Origin: Ancistrus triradiatus
Lineage: Eukaryota; Chordata; Actinopteri; Siluriformes; Loricariidae
Length of the DNA stretch: 64,000 nt
Assembly: GCA_025084515.1 (NCBI GenBank)
Contig: JAJAGP010000245.1
Location: forward strand, 493,746-557,745
Reading direction: 5' to 3'
A program made the translations under genes and the position numbers. Below the pieces are notes generated by a model, which worked only from the letters and a program-made list of their open reading frames with translations, was not told where the DNA came from and searched no databases. Each line of letters opens with the position of its first letter. Positions within the stretch are counted from its first letter, which is position 1. Below are positions 20,351 to 30,539 of the stretch, piece by piece.

Positions 20351-21947
20351 AGCTCTAGTTCTAACCCTATTGTGGTACATCTGTAAACAGATGTTTTTTT
20401 TATAAAATGTTCTTGAATCACTGCCTCTGGCTTATTCTTCCTCAATCCGCTGCCCCCTGTAGTTTTAAGATGCCCTATTCATTATTTAGTTCTGGCGACA
20501 GCCGTGATTTGAAGGACATTTTTGCTGAGCCTGATACAATCTTAGATTTATGAAAAACACAAGTGCAGAGACTGAAAACTTAGATAGCATGCCAAACCAT
20601 CTTGAGTTCTTGTTACAGACCGGCAGGACTCACCTGCAATACTCTCTTGTTGCTATGGTAACACTTGCACTAAACAGAGTTTGAAGCATTTGAGTTTAGT
20701 TTGCATTATTACAGATTAGCTAGAACCTGCATTTGGAATGGTTTCATTTCGACAGCCAAAATATCCAATTAAGGGATAAAAGTATCCAACAAAGGAAATA
20801 ACTTCTGAAATATTACTGACTTTTTCTCTATGCATCCAATATATACAAATTCCCCGTACACATAAGCGACTAAAATCATATCAATTATTGTATTTTCTCT
20901 TTCAAGCGACCAGAAGATGCCAGATACCTTGACAAACATAAAACAGTTGCTTGCTACATTATACATTTCATCAACACCAAGTGATTGTTTCCATTCAGTG
21001 TTACATTAAATCAGAAGCTGTTGTATACTGAGATGGCATGTTTATATAACTCTAGATATATCGTGCATTTAAAACAGACACCAAGGGATAATGGGACGAG
21101 GGACAAGGGCTGCTTTTAGTCTTTATCATACAGCTCTGGCCTGCTGTGCCTGTTCTGTAGAAATCCTCAGAACGAACAGTGCAATATAATCCTGTCCCTG
21201 CATGAATGTGCATGCCTTCTTCAAAGGAGGTGTGTATGCATACATGCATGTCAAAATAAATCACGCTTAGCAATACCCTCCCTGTCTGCACCCTTGTGTT
21301 TTTATCAACTGGAGAGAAACAGGCCTGAGGACTATGACGGACTGCAGTTGTGATGAGCCCCACTTGCAGGTGAGATCATGGGAAACACTGGCAGCTGGCT
21401 CCTAACAGCCCCAGCAAAAAGCATCCCTCCCTGCTAGAAATGTGCGACCTTTTGGCTGCCTCTACCTCTACAGCAGAACGGCCAATTAGACCCACCACCT
21501 GCGTCAGCCTAAAGCCTCAGTGTGGAACAGATGCTGAAGACTAAACTGGGCTTCAGACCGACAGCTGTTAGATGGATGCACTGAAACATCTGACATTCAT
21601 GACATGTACACATTTCTTTAGAGGTGGCCCAACAAACGGTTCAGAATTTCTGCAGGCCTCAGGAGTTTAGTTGGAGTTGGTTCAGTTTCATTTGTAGAAA
21701 TGTGTTTTATTTACGTTTACTCCCTGCAGAAGTGTTTCCTATTAAGCTAGAAAATTGACAAAACATGAAATTTGACCGGGGGGCCCCAAACGATGCAGAA
21801 GAAAGCGAATCAAACTCAACTTCATTACCGCCATCTGTAAGTGTCTAAAGTCTTTCAACAGAGCTGGACGATGTTTTACACAAAGAGAAAGCCTAAAGTT
21901 TAAGCACAGGTCCTATTCTGTATTATTTTATGACTAAAACATTATAT
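20351..21947. other. Repeat-poor stretch without recognised gene
   Basis: No transposon termini, tandem repeats or convincing exons were recognised over 1.6 kb, which is unusual in this window. Open frames lack recognisable motifs. It may contain conserved non-coding elements. Confidence 0.35.
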
Positions 21948-22194
21948 TAGGGCTGCAACTAACGATTATTTTAATAATCGATTAATCAGTTGATTATTTT
22001 TCGATCGATGAATCGGTAAAAAAAAAAAAAAACACCATTTCCATGTCTTTATTCAGAAATATAACATTGAATAACAGAGCAAATAAGTGCTTACAATAAT
22101 TGAATAATAAATTAAATTTATTAATAAATTAAAATAACAAATTAAATAATAAAGAAAACTAAGTACATCTCTGATGCAAACACTACATACAAAC

Positions 22195-22452
22195 TCAATC
22201 ACTCCCTTTCTTTAGGAACTTTGCATTGCAATCCAAAAATGTTAGCATGTCAACATGCTCCTGGCTAAAGCTGGCTCTCTTTTTAGAGACTATATTTCCT
22301 GCCGTAGAAGATAATTGCTCAGACAGTGTTGAAGTACCAGGAATGCATAAATAGGAGTTGGCTAGCCTGGCCAATATAGGATATCTGTCTCTTAACTCCA
22401 TAACTGTCATTATCCAGCTAAGAAGCATCAACCCTGCTATTCCCGTTCGCAT
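22195..22452 (-). pseudogene. hAT transposase C-terminal dimerisation region, second copy
   Basis: The minus-strand frame reads MELRDRYPILARLANSYLCI, then TSTLSEQLSSTAGNIVSKKR, ASFSQEHVDMLTFLDCNAKF. It keeps the EHVDMLTFL end motif that the 19,661 copy has lost. The catalytic domain between the BED finger and this block is missing. Confidence 0.88.
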
Positions 22453-22505
22453 AGTGTAAGTGCGCCGTTATGTTTACTCAATTCAAAACGGAACAAACTT
22501 GGGAT

Positions 22506-23113
22506 ACGTCCGTCCACACGAAAACGGACTGTTTGCAAAACTCCTTCCAGGGTGAAGATTTTCAGAAACTCCGTTTTCAGCGTTGTTGTGTGGACTGGGG
22601 AAACGGGGTTTCTTGCTTGTAACGTCACTTTGTGCGCCGTTATCTCCTTTGTTTACAAGAGGCGATTTTGTGCAATAGCGGACGTAACCAAAATAGTGCC
22701 AGCTGTAACACTGCTGACCGAAATCTACAAATATATTTACAGTTATTACTTTTTCATTACACTGAAGAACAGAGGCGTCAGAATGCGCTACGGAGGTCAC
22801 TACTATATCCATCACACCCACGAAGCAGTTCCCGCCCCCAGCGTCGCCGGTTTGGGACGAGACCCGGTCGGACCTCTCGTTGGTGGGACAGCTTTCAAAA
22901 CGAAGTGGTTGTTGAAGAACAATGGCGAGAAAATGTTCGTATGCATAGGACATCGCTGTTGTCGCTGAGTGAGCTGCTTCGCCGGCATATAGGACTGCTG
23001 GTTTGGCTCTGCTCTTGACAGCGACTGTGTGCATTTTTGCATTTTCATGTGGACGAAGATTATTATTTAAACAGTGCTTGTGTGGACGCGATGTTTTTAT
23101 AAGGGAATTTGAC
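22506..23113. mobile_element. Probable nested DNA element inside the hAT copy
   Basis: Compared with the sister element at 18.8-20.1 kb, this segment is an extra block between the C-x2-C region and 'cccaagtttgttccg'. It begins near CGTCCGTCCACACGAAAACG and ends near 'gtgcttgtgtggacgcgatg', so GTGTGGACG-type motifs sit at both ends in inverted orientation. The 'gaaaacggag...tccacac' style is seen in fish hAT-type MITEs. Exact ends and the duplication were not resolved. A 240-aa open frame crosses this block by chance. Confidence 0.5.
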
Positions 23114-23547
23114 AACCTTTTGCAAAGCTTGCATGTTACACATTCTTTAGTTTTGTGAAGCATGCAGCACTTTTGAGGTCTTAAGCCGAACCTTCTTCTC
23201 TGCACCGGTCATGTTTCATTTGTAGCATTTATTTAATTCTTAACGCTAACTTATTTTGAAGATTCCGCGTCCGTGCCGGCTCCGCCTCGCTCAGTTCAAT
23301 CGCTCGTGTTTTTTTTCCGCAAGTAACGTAAGCGGATATGATAAGGCGGGGGACACAAATCATGCGACACAACGAATCGATAATGAAATTCGTTGTCGAC
23401 ACTTTTAATAAACGATTATTATCGATTTTATCGATTCGTTGTTGCAGCCCTACATTACATTATTAACATCGCGGTGCAAGGTAAAAACAAGTAACGCCCC
23501 ACCAGACAAAACAGGCAGCAGTGAAAGTCAGATCAAATTAGTAACTG

Positions 23548-24300
23548 CAGTGGTACCTCGGTTCTCAACTTGATGTATTTTGACCAGAAAAATTGGTTCT
23601 CGCCATTTGCTCGGTACTCTGCACACTTGCTTAAACTTGTATGGAGTCGAGCCGCGCAACTCGTTTCAGTCCAAATTTGATTCACAACTCGTGAATCTTG
23701 ATTCACAGGTCACAGTGATTCAGGTTCACAATAGCTCTTGAAGATCTGCACTGTGTTTATTGTGTTTTTCTTTATTTTTACATCTACATTACTGTATTCT
23801 TAGAGCAAATAAAAAAGGGTCGTATTGACTACCAACCAACAGGGAAACATGAACTTAATGCTTCAGATCACAGGCTGCAGTTCACCAATAGAGTAAGTGT
23901 TTTGCTTTTACTTTTCACTTTCAATCCATTACACACTAAATTTCATAAGATTTTTTCACCACTTTATTATAAAATAAGCTTTGTGTTAATGATGGTGGCC
24001 AACTGTAGGTTAATGTAAGTGTTTTAAACATTCACTTACTTATTATAGGCTCCGCTACATAAAGTATAGACCGCGCTCCCAAACACTATGATTAACTTAT
24101 GATACATTTGTCGGAACATATCCCCATCGTAAATCAGGGAGCACCTGTACAATACAACTTCATTAATGCCTTATACAGTGTAAATTTTCTGGGGGTCTGG
24201 AACAGATCAATTCAATTTACATTATTCCTTATGGTAAATACTTGCTGGATACTCGTCATTTTCGGACTTCAGACTCCTTGAGTGCCATTTTATATAATGA
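23548..24300 (-). mobile_element. Non-autonomous element of the CGGTTCTC-terminus family, copy b (inverted)
   Basis: It starts with CAGTGGTACCTCGGTTCTC, the best-preserved terminus in the window. It then runs through 'ttgctcggtactctgc', 'cacttgcttaaacttgtatg', 'caccaatagagtaagtgttttg' and 'catcgtaaatcagggagcac', in reverse order to copies a, d and e. The distal terminus near 24,260-24,300 is eroded ('actcgtcattttcggacttc'). Confidence 0.82.
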
Positions 24301-24699
24301 GGTGACACCCCTGGTTTGTGGCACATGACACAATCCCAGCTGCCATTCTGAGCAGCACTGAGACTTGGCACCTGCCCCTGGTGATGCTGAGGTAACTGAA
24401 CCAGAGTGGCTCTGCAGGCAGAGCAGTTGGTCCCAACACTACGCAGTCCTCTTCGGTTTGATCCCTGCCTTTGGCAAAGAGAGGTCTGTCATACTTTTGG
24501 GTTACTGGAACACAAAGTCAAGTGGGGTTTGCTGGCACTGAATTTCTAGGCATATGGTCTCCTGGCACCCAAATAATCCAATGGGGATACTGATGCCATA
24601 ATATCAGGTTGTTGTGCTCTATATAGTTTCCAGTTCTTGCGTGTACTCACTGGATTACCTCGCTGCCATCCAGGGTGTGTGCTTAACTCTCAGTGCCCC

Positions 24700-25401
24700 T
24701 CAGGATGATGGCTGGGTCTATTACAATATTCAAGTAATCTGTTCATTTTCATTAAATGTTTTTATGAAACATTTGCACAATTCCAAATCAGAAAATTTGC
24801 TCAGGACAAAAGCCAAAAAGGACCACCCAGTCCAAAAGTGAGGGTCTGTCATGGTATGGGGTTGTGTTCGTGTCTGTACCCTTAACAAAGGTCATTTACA
24901 CTTCTGTGATGGCAGCATTAATGCAGAAACGTGCATTGAGATTTTAAAGCAACATATGCTGCCTTCAATATGACATCTTTTCCAGGGGTATCCATGCATA
25001 TTTCAACAAGACAATAGAGAATCTGTGGAGAATTTTGATATTAAAACTGTGACAATGACAACTCCATACTGTTGCACAACGTAAGACGTGTTTGCAGGAA
25101 AAATGGGACAAAATAACATCTGAAACACTTCCTCGCTTGGTATCCTCTGTGCCAAAACATCTTTAAGGTGTTGTGAGAAGGAACGGCAACATTACAAAGT
25201 GGTAAATGCTTTACCGCCCCAACTTGTTTCAGAGTATGTTGTAAGTCTGAAATGCAAGAATGGATGTATGAAATGAAGATGAATAGACAAAACATGAAAT
25301 ATCTTGTTTTCATACTGTCTGCAGTTAAGCAGCATTCAAAAGTAAGCATTTTTTATTTCCATTCCCCATACTGCCCCAATTTTTATTTATTTGGGGTTGT
25401 A
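24700..25401 (+). pseudogene. Tc1/mariner-like transposase relic and right terminus (family GGGGTTGTA), copy 1
   Basis: Plus-strand similarity starts near 'gggtctgtcatggtatggggttg' (SVMVWGCV) and continues through HFCDGSINAE and EILKQHMLPS to the second-Asp motif FQQDN. The next ~90 bp of the usual gene (HITKAWLW...SPDLSPIEN) are deleted, joining directly to 'gagaatctgtggagaatttt'. It then follows the C-terminus to RRNGNITKW. The element ends in 'tttggggttgta' at 25,401. The left terminus was not identified; the stretch 24,300-24,700 shows nothing recognisable. Confidence 0.75.
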
Positions 25402-26090
25402 GATATTCATCTGACAAAAATGACTGCGTATACTGACATGCATTTTAATTAATGTTGTGTACAACTCATGGCTCACTAACCATCAGGTAGTGTAACGTAA
25501 CTAACCGAGTTACTGTGACATCATAACAAGCCATGTCACACCTGCAGGACTGGGAAACTAGTCATTGTGGTCTCCATAGATGCCAAGCTGAAAGTAAATA
25601 AACAGAAAGGCAGGACAGGGCTTATTTCCTGTTGCGGAAAGTGGGCTGTAAGCAGCAGGGGCAGTAATGACTCAACTGAGACTGAGCATGATGTACCATT
25701 TTAAGGTCAGTGACCTTGTGATATCATTTTCCCACTAACTTGGTGCTGATCCCAATCCTCATCAGGGAACCCTCTAACCTTTTTAAGAACGTGACCGTGG
25801 TTCCACCGTGGGACCGTGGTGTAACAACAGAAAGGCTACATAATCAGATAAAAAGACAACCTTAAGTGTTAACAACATGTTAACGCAATAATATTTCTAT
25901 TTCTGTGTAACAGCAGATTCTATCACAAACATGCTAAGATACTCCATCGCATGCCACACTAAGACTAGCATATTAGGCCGTTGCACCACTTAAGCACCCA
26001 TATTGTTATTACATGAATTCGAATTTCCTTTAAAGCTAATAAATAATGGACATATTATTGTTCAATTATAAAACCAATCAAATGAGTCCA
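25402..26090. other. No gene or repeat recognised
   Basis: No coding motif or transposon end was seen. A short local repetition 'gaccgtggttccaccgtgggaccgtgg' lies near 25,790. Confidence 0.35.
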
Positions 26091-26100
26091 CACTGTTATC

Positions 26101-26512
26101 AGTAACAAGTCCAAAAGCCAGCAACTGTCATGGTATGGGGTTGTGTCAGTGTCCTTGACAAAGGTCATTTACACTTCTGTGATGGCAGCATTAATGCAGA
26201 AAAGTACATTGAGATTTTAAAGCAACATAAGCTGCCTTCAGGACTAGATCTCTTCGAGGGACGTCCATGCATTTTTCAATGAGACAAATACAAAACCACA
26301 TGCTGCACACATCGCAAAGGCATGGCTGTGGAAGAAGAAGGTATGGTAACTGGATTGTCCTGTCTGCATACGACCCCATACTGTTGCACATCTTAAGACG
26401 ACTTTGCAGGAGAAATGGAACAAAATAACACCTAAAACGCTTCATCCTTGGTGCCAAAACATCATTTTAGTGCTGTGAGTAGGAATGGCAACATTACAAA
26501 GTGGGAAATACA
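26101..26512 (+). pseudogene. Tc1/mariner-like transposase relic, same family, copy 2
   Basis: It begins at 'ccaaaagccagcaactgtcatggtatgg' and carries SVMVWGCVSVL, FCDGSINAEKYIEIL and HKLPS. The second-Asp region is changed to FFN-stop (tttttcaatgagac). 'cacatcgcaaaggcatggctgtgg' (HIAKAWLW) is kept. A deletion follows 'ctgcata', removing the Glu motif, and the copy resumes at 'cgaccccatactgttgcac'. Its deletion differs from that in the copy 1.3 kb upstream, so the two were damaged independently. Confidence 0.75.
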
Positions 26513-26625
26513 GGACATCTTGTAAGGCCGGTAGTTGGTGCCTCTGACACCTGTCTATTAAAAAAGTAATTTTTTAATGGCAATGTCAGTTTTTGGCTTT
26601 TTAAAGAAGTGGCCATCAAGTGTAC

Positions 26626-26700
26626 AGGCACGCGCCATTTCATATCCGCATTACACTCTGTGAAACAGGACATTTAGCGAAATGGAAGTTGACCAGATGT
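26626..26700. mobile_element. Terminal fragment of the CAGGTATGCGCC family
   Basis: CAGGCACGCGCCATTTCATA followed by 'ctctgtgaaacaggac' matches the inverted right end of the 4,662-5,772 element, which has the same spacing to 'tctgtgaaacaggacgtt'. Only ~75 bp are recognisable. Confidence 0.55.
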
Positions 26701-27957
26701 TACACAGCCATTCTATGCTACTGTAATGTAAATATACAGGGTACTCTCACACGAGTGGAACGCTACCATCTATGCTGCATCCCTAATTCCATCATGTCCA
26801 AAGCCCAAAGTGTTATACACATGCTAAACCTTTTGTGATTTTTGGAAATTCACAAATGTCCCCTTTGCCTCCCAAATGCTACCCATGCTAAGAGTAACGT
26901 ATAATTACATGCATCATGCTCTGTTAGACTCCTTCTCACTCCTGTAGTTGGTTAGATGTGCATCAACTCACTTTGGACGCTGACACACTACTATGAATAT
27001 GCTATTTCATCATCAAGGTTCCAGTTTAAGTATCAGCACAGAAACGAGCACTGGTGACTTGTGGGTAGAAAGGTGATATGAGAGTCAGTTATTTTCCTTA
27101 ACGATCCAAATGACAGTTTTAGTAACACAGAATTCACTTCCTGGAGCATACACCTGGTATTGGATTGCTGAGTATTGACAGGCACAGTGTCAATTTCTGA
27201 CAAACAGGAAAATCTATTAACAAGACAAATCCAATTAAACCTTATTTTTCCTGAATACACACCATGTGCAAATAGCCATTGCCACTTAGCAGGGCTCTCT
27301 ACTGGAAAGTGGCCCGGTGTGAAAGCTTCCCAGGGACACATTATGGTACTCCTAAGCATAAACGCAGTGGAAGTATAGCGGTGTCATGTTGCCACTGTTC
27401 ACGGGTGACTTCATAGCTTTATTACTGCAGCCTGCTACCATTTACCAAGTGTTTCCTCTTAGGCACATTAAGGCAGCTCAGGCATGAATAGTGAATGAAG
27501 TCCTAAAAAACTCCATACGTCACTGCTAAAACACTAAACATGATGAGTGTTTACAGAAAGTCTCAAACCAAGCACAGCGCACAAATCAGGGCTCTTATGG
27601 CATTACCAGTATGCCCTGTGGTTCGAGTCCCTGGGCAGAGTGAGAAAACAACTGGGAGCTTGACTCAGCAAGACCTATTGCTGAGCTCTATTGTGTTTGT
27701 GTGCCTGAAATTAATTATCAGCATGTAGAGGGGATGCTCATTCATAATTCATGAAACTTTCACGCTGCTAGAACAGCCAGGGCTAATGAGCTCTCTAATC
27801 TTGAATTCTAATGAGTGGACCAACCAATCCCACTGAAGGTAAAGTTACCATAATGAATTAAAGTGACCTACCAGCCAACCCTGTAGCACAATGTATTAGG
27901 TGTTTGTGAATAAACAATTAGATAAGCATAAAGGGCTGTATAAAAGTTAGTAGTACT
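26701..27957. other. Repeat-poor stretch without recognised gene
   Basis: No transposon ends or exons were seen. The segment 27,740-27,900 has many ATTA/TAAT cores and 'ttcataattcatgaaac', the look of conserved non-coding DNA. Confidence 0.35.
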
Positions 27958-28140
27958 GTAGTAGCCTAGCGGTTAAGTTTCTGGACTATGGGCCAGAAGG
28001 GACAGGGTTCAAGTCCCACCTCTGTCAAGCTGCCCCTGTGTATTGTCCTTGAGCAAGACCCCTAACCCACAACTGCTTGGATTGTAATACTGTATCAATT
28101 GTAAGTCACTCTGTATAAAGGCATCTGCTAAATGTAAATG
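27958..28140 (+). mobile_element. tRNA-derived SINE
   Basis: Order: GTAGTAGCCTAGCGGTTAAG (A box), 'ctatgggccagaaggg', GGTTCAAGTCC (B box), 'gtcaagctgcccctg', 'cttgagcaagacccctaac', and the tail 'tcactctgtataaaggcatc' ending AATGTAAATG. Full length and moderately diverged. Confidence 0.9.
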
Positions 28141-28325
28141 CATGAATGTGGCTTAGACCCCTGATCAAATTACATCTTTTGTTAATTATCTAACAGAAAA
28201 GTTGACACATTTCAGTGACTACTAATGGACCTTTACCAAGTCTATTAGGTTCAGGGAGTTCACAAAACACACTAGTGGATAATCTGGAAACTTTAGTGAA
28301 TGGGCCAAACCTAAAATTGCAAATT

Positions 28326-28450
28326 ACGGGTATGCCGAATTTAATGTCCATCTGATCAATGGCCATTTGCTTTAACAGCTAAGGTCTTAAAAATGATCAT
28401 ATATTATAACAGGAAACAAAAAATCTTTTAACTCGGACGTTGCAACCATG
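28326..28450. mobile_element. Terminal fragment of the CAGGTATGCGCC family
   Basis: 'cgggtatgccgaatttaatg', 'ccatctgatcaatggcc', 'atcatatattataacagg' and 'aatcttttaactc' follow the same order as the first ~120 bp of the 4,662 element. The interior and far end are absent. Confidence 0.55.
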
Positions 28451-28761
28451 AACAGACTCAAAACAGTGATGTTGCACTATAAAGTACTGTGAGGAGGATG
28501 ACAGATATACACATGAACTTCTGGTCAAAGAAAACCCTCTCAGCATTAACACTGCCTGACCCCACCCAGTCACTATAGGACCCTAGCCAGGGTAATCACG
28601 AGATCCCTCACCATTCTGAAAGGCCAATCAAACCTCACCTTATCAGAGGCGGGATCTGAACCAGCAAATTGCTGTTAAGCAACTCTTGGTACATATTGGA
28701 TCTCTGGTGAGTTACGTTTCGGAGTGGCGAGCTGTCTTGCTGTTGCCCTGGTCATGGGCTT

Positions 28762-29818
28762 GTAATAAACAAGTAGATTGAAGTGTTCATAGTGACCACA
28801 TAGGGTTCAGGTGCCCGTAATGACCAGGTACATTTGAAGGAGCCCATAATGGCCAGGTATGCTAAGGTGTCCCTAATAACCAAATAAGGGTAAGGCTCTC
28901 ATAATGTCCAGGTAGGCTAAGGTGTCCGTAACAACCAGTTAAGGATGAGGGGCCAATAATGACCAGGTAGGCTAAGGCGTCCCTAATGACCAACTAGGGG
29001 TACGCCTCTCATAATAACGAGGTAGGCTAAGATGTCCCTAATGACCAGTTAAGGATTAGCTGCCCATAATGAACAGGAAGACTAGGGTGTCCTTAATGAC
29101 CAGGTAGACTTAGGTATCCTTAATGACCAGGTAAGGGTGAGGTGTCCATAATGACTAAGTAGGCCAAGTTGTCCCTAATGACCAAGTAGGGATGTGGCTG
29201 CCATAATGACCAGGTAGGTTAAGGTGTCCTTAATGACCATGTAAGGGTGAGGTGCATGTAATGATTAGGTAGCTGGCAAGTTCCAGTAATGCCCAAGTAA
29301 GAATGAAGCACCAATAATTAATAGGTAGGGTAATGACCAGTCCTTAGGTAGGTCCTTAATGACCAGGTGCCCATAATGTCCAGGTAGGCTAAGGTGTCCC
29401 TAATGGCCAAGTAGGGGTGAGCCTCTCATAATGACCAGGTAGGCTAACGTGCCCTTAATGACCAGGTAAGGGTGAGGGTCCCATAGTAACCAGGTAGGGT
29501 AAAGTGTCCCTAATGACCAAGTAGGGGTCAGCCTCTCAATGACAAAGTAGTCAATTTTTAGTAATGCCCAGGTAGAGGTCAGGTCCCCATTACGTCCAGG
29601 TAGTAGTGAGGCACCCATAATTAATAGGTAGGGTAAGCTGTCCTTAATGACCAAGTACGGTTGAGATGCTCATATTGACCACGTAGACTGAAGTGTTCAT
29701 AATGACCAGATAGAGGTCAGGTGAATGTAATGATCAGGTATGACCAGTACTGAACAGGCAGAGGTTAAGCGCACATAATGACCAGGTGGGGGTCAGGCAG
29801 CCCGAACGACCATTGAGG
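28762..29818. repeat. Diverged ~27-bp minisatellite, about 1.05 kb
   Basis: The unit is approximately TAATGACCAGGTAGG plus GTGAGGTGTCCC, repeated some 35-40 times with substitutions and small indels. Alternating subtypes ('ctaaggtgtccctaatgacc' and 'ggtgaggctctcataatgacc') give a partial ~54-57-bp higher-order period. Open frames inside translate to repeats such as TWLLWDPHPYLVIKG and are a by-product of the period. No transposon terminus bounds the array, though a Tc1 derivative begins 28 bp beyond its end. Confidence 0.92.
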
Positions 29819-29845
29819 TTTCCTAGTGCTACAAATCCAAGTGTA

Positions 29846-30539
29846 CAGTGGTGTGAAAAAGTGTTTGCCCCCTTCCTGAATTCCTATTTTTTTGCATGTT
29901 TGTCACACTTAAGCGTTTCAAAACATAAAACCAATTAAATATTAGTCAAAGACAACACAAGTAAACACAAAATGCAGTTTTTAAATGAAGGTGTTTATTA
30001 TTAAGGGAGAAAAAAATCCAAACCTACATGACCCTGTGTGAAAAAGTGATTGCCCCCTAAACCTGATAACTGGTTGGGCCACCCTTAGCAGCAACAACTG
30101 CAACCAAGCGTTTGCGATAACTTGCAATGAGCCTTTTTCAGCATTGTGGAGGAATTTTGGCCACTCATCTTTGCAGAATTGTTGTAATTCAGCCGCATTG
30201 GAGGGTTTTCCAGCATGAACGGCCCTAAAGTCACGCCACAGCATCTCAATAGGATTCAGGTCAGGACTTTGACTAGACCACTCCAAAGTCTTCATTGTGT
30301 TTGTCTTCAGCCATTCAGAGGTGGACTTGCTGGTGTGTTTTGGATCATTGTCCTGCTGCAGAACCCACGTTCGTTTCAGCTTGAGGACACAAACAGATGG
30401 CCGGACATTCTCCTTGTGTTTACTTGTGTTGTATTTGACTAATATTTAAATTGGTTTGATGTTCGAAAAACATAAGTGTGACAAACATGCAAAAAAATAG
30501 GAAATCAGGAAGGGGGCAAACACCTTTTTCACACCACTG
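29846..30539 (-). mobile_element. Internally deleted Tc1-like element
   Basis: Ends CAGTGGTGTGAAAAAGTG and the inverted CAGTGGTGTGAAAAAGGTG lie next to TA on the left and TT (decayed TA) on the right. At 694 bp it is less than half of a full Tc1 element. Similarity between the ends continues inward over GTTTGCCCCCTTCCTGA. The remaining transposase lies on the minus strand. Confidence 0.9.
29981..30400 (-). pseudogene. Tc1-like transposase, C-terminal half only
   Basis: The minus-strand reading gives KRTWVLQQDNDPKHTSKS, then TSEWLKTNTMKTLEWSSQSP and DLNPIEMLWRDF, so the second Asp and the Glu of DD34E are kept. The C-terminus degenerates after KGSLQVIANAWLQ. Everything upstream, including the DNA-binding domains and first Asp, has been deleted, the breakpoint joining near 30,410 to the 5' terminal repeat region. 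Confidence 0.88.

Larger units (their letters stand above)
21948..23452 (-). mobile_element. hAT element (TAGGGCTGCAAC family), both termini present
   Basis: Ends TAGGGCTGCAACTAACG and the inverted TAGGGCTGCAACAACG are flanked by CATTATAT (21,940-21,947) and CATTACAT (23,453-23,460), an 8-bp duplication with one mismatch. The subterminal ATCGATTAATC-type repeats are typical of this fish family. The transposase relic runs on the minus strand: the start region near 23,210 and the C-terminal block at 22,195-22,452. About 600 bp at 22,506-23,113 are absent from the sister copy and look like a nested insertion. Confidence 0.9.

Noticed and set aside
22483..23205. The longest open frame in the window (240 aa, minus strand)
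   Set aside because: It runs across a hAT 5' coding relic, a probable nested insertion and into hAT DNA again. Only the first ~40 residues recall a transposase, and the rest has no protein-like pattern.
27577..27640. tRNA-like B box (GGTTCGAGTCC) suggesting a tRNA gene
   Set aside because: No matching A box or cloverleaf arms were found. Similar B-box-like hits elsewhere belong to SINEs.
29400..29654. 84-aa frame with repeated PTWLLWDPHPYLVIKG-like segments that looks like a repeat protein
   Set aside because: The peptide period is produced by the 27-bp minisatellite. There is no start context, and the frame breaks wherever a unit has an indel.
28762..29818. Regularly spaced repeats considered as a CRISPR-like array
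   Set aside because: The units are contiguous and diverged without unique spacers, and the genome is clearly vertebrate.
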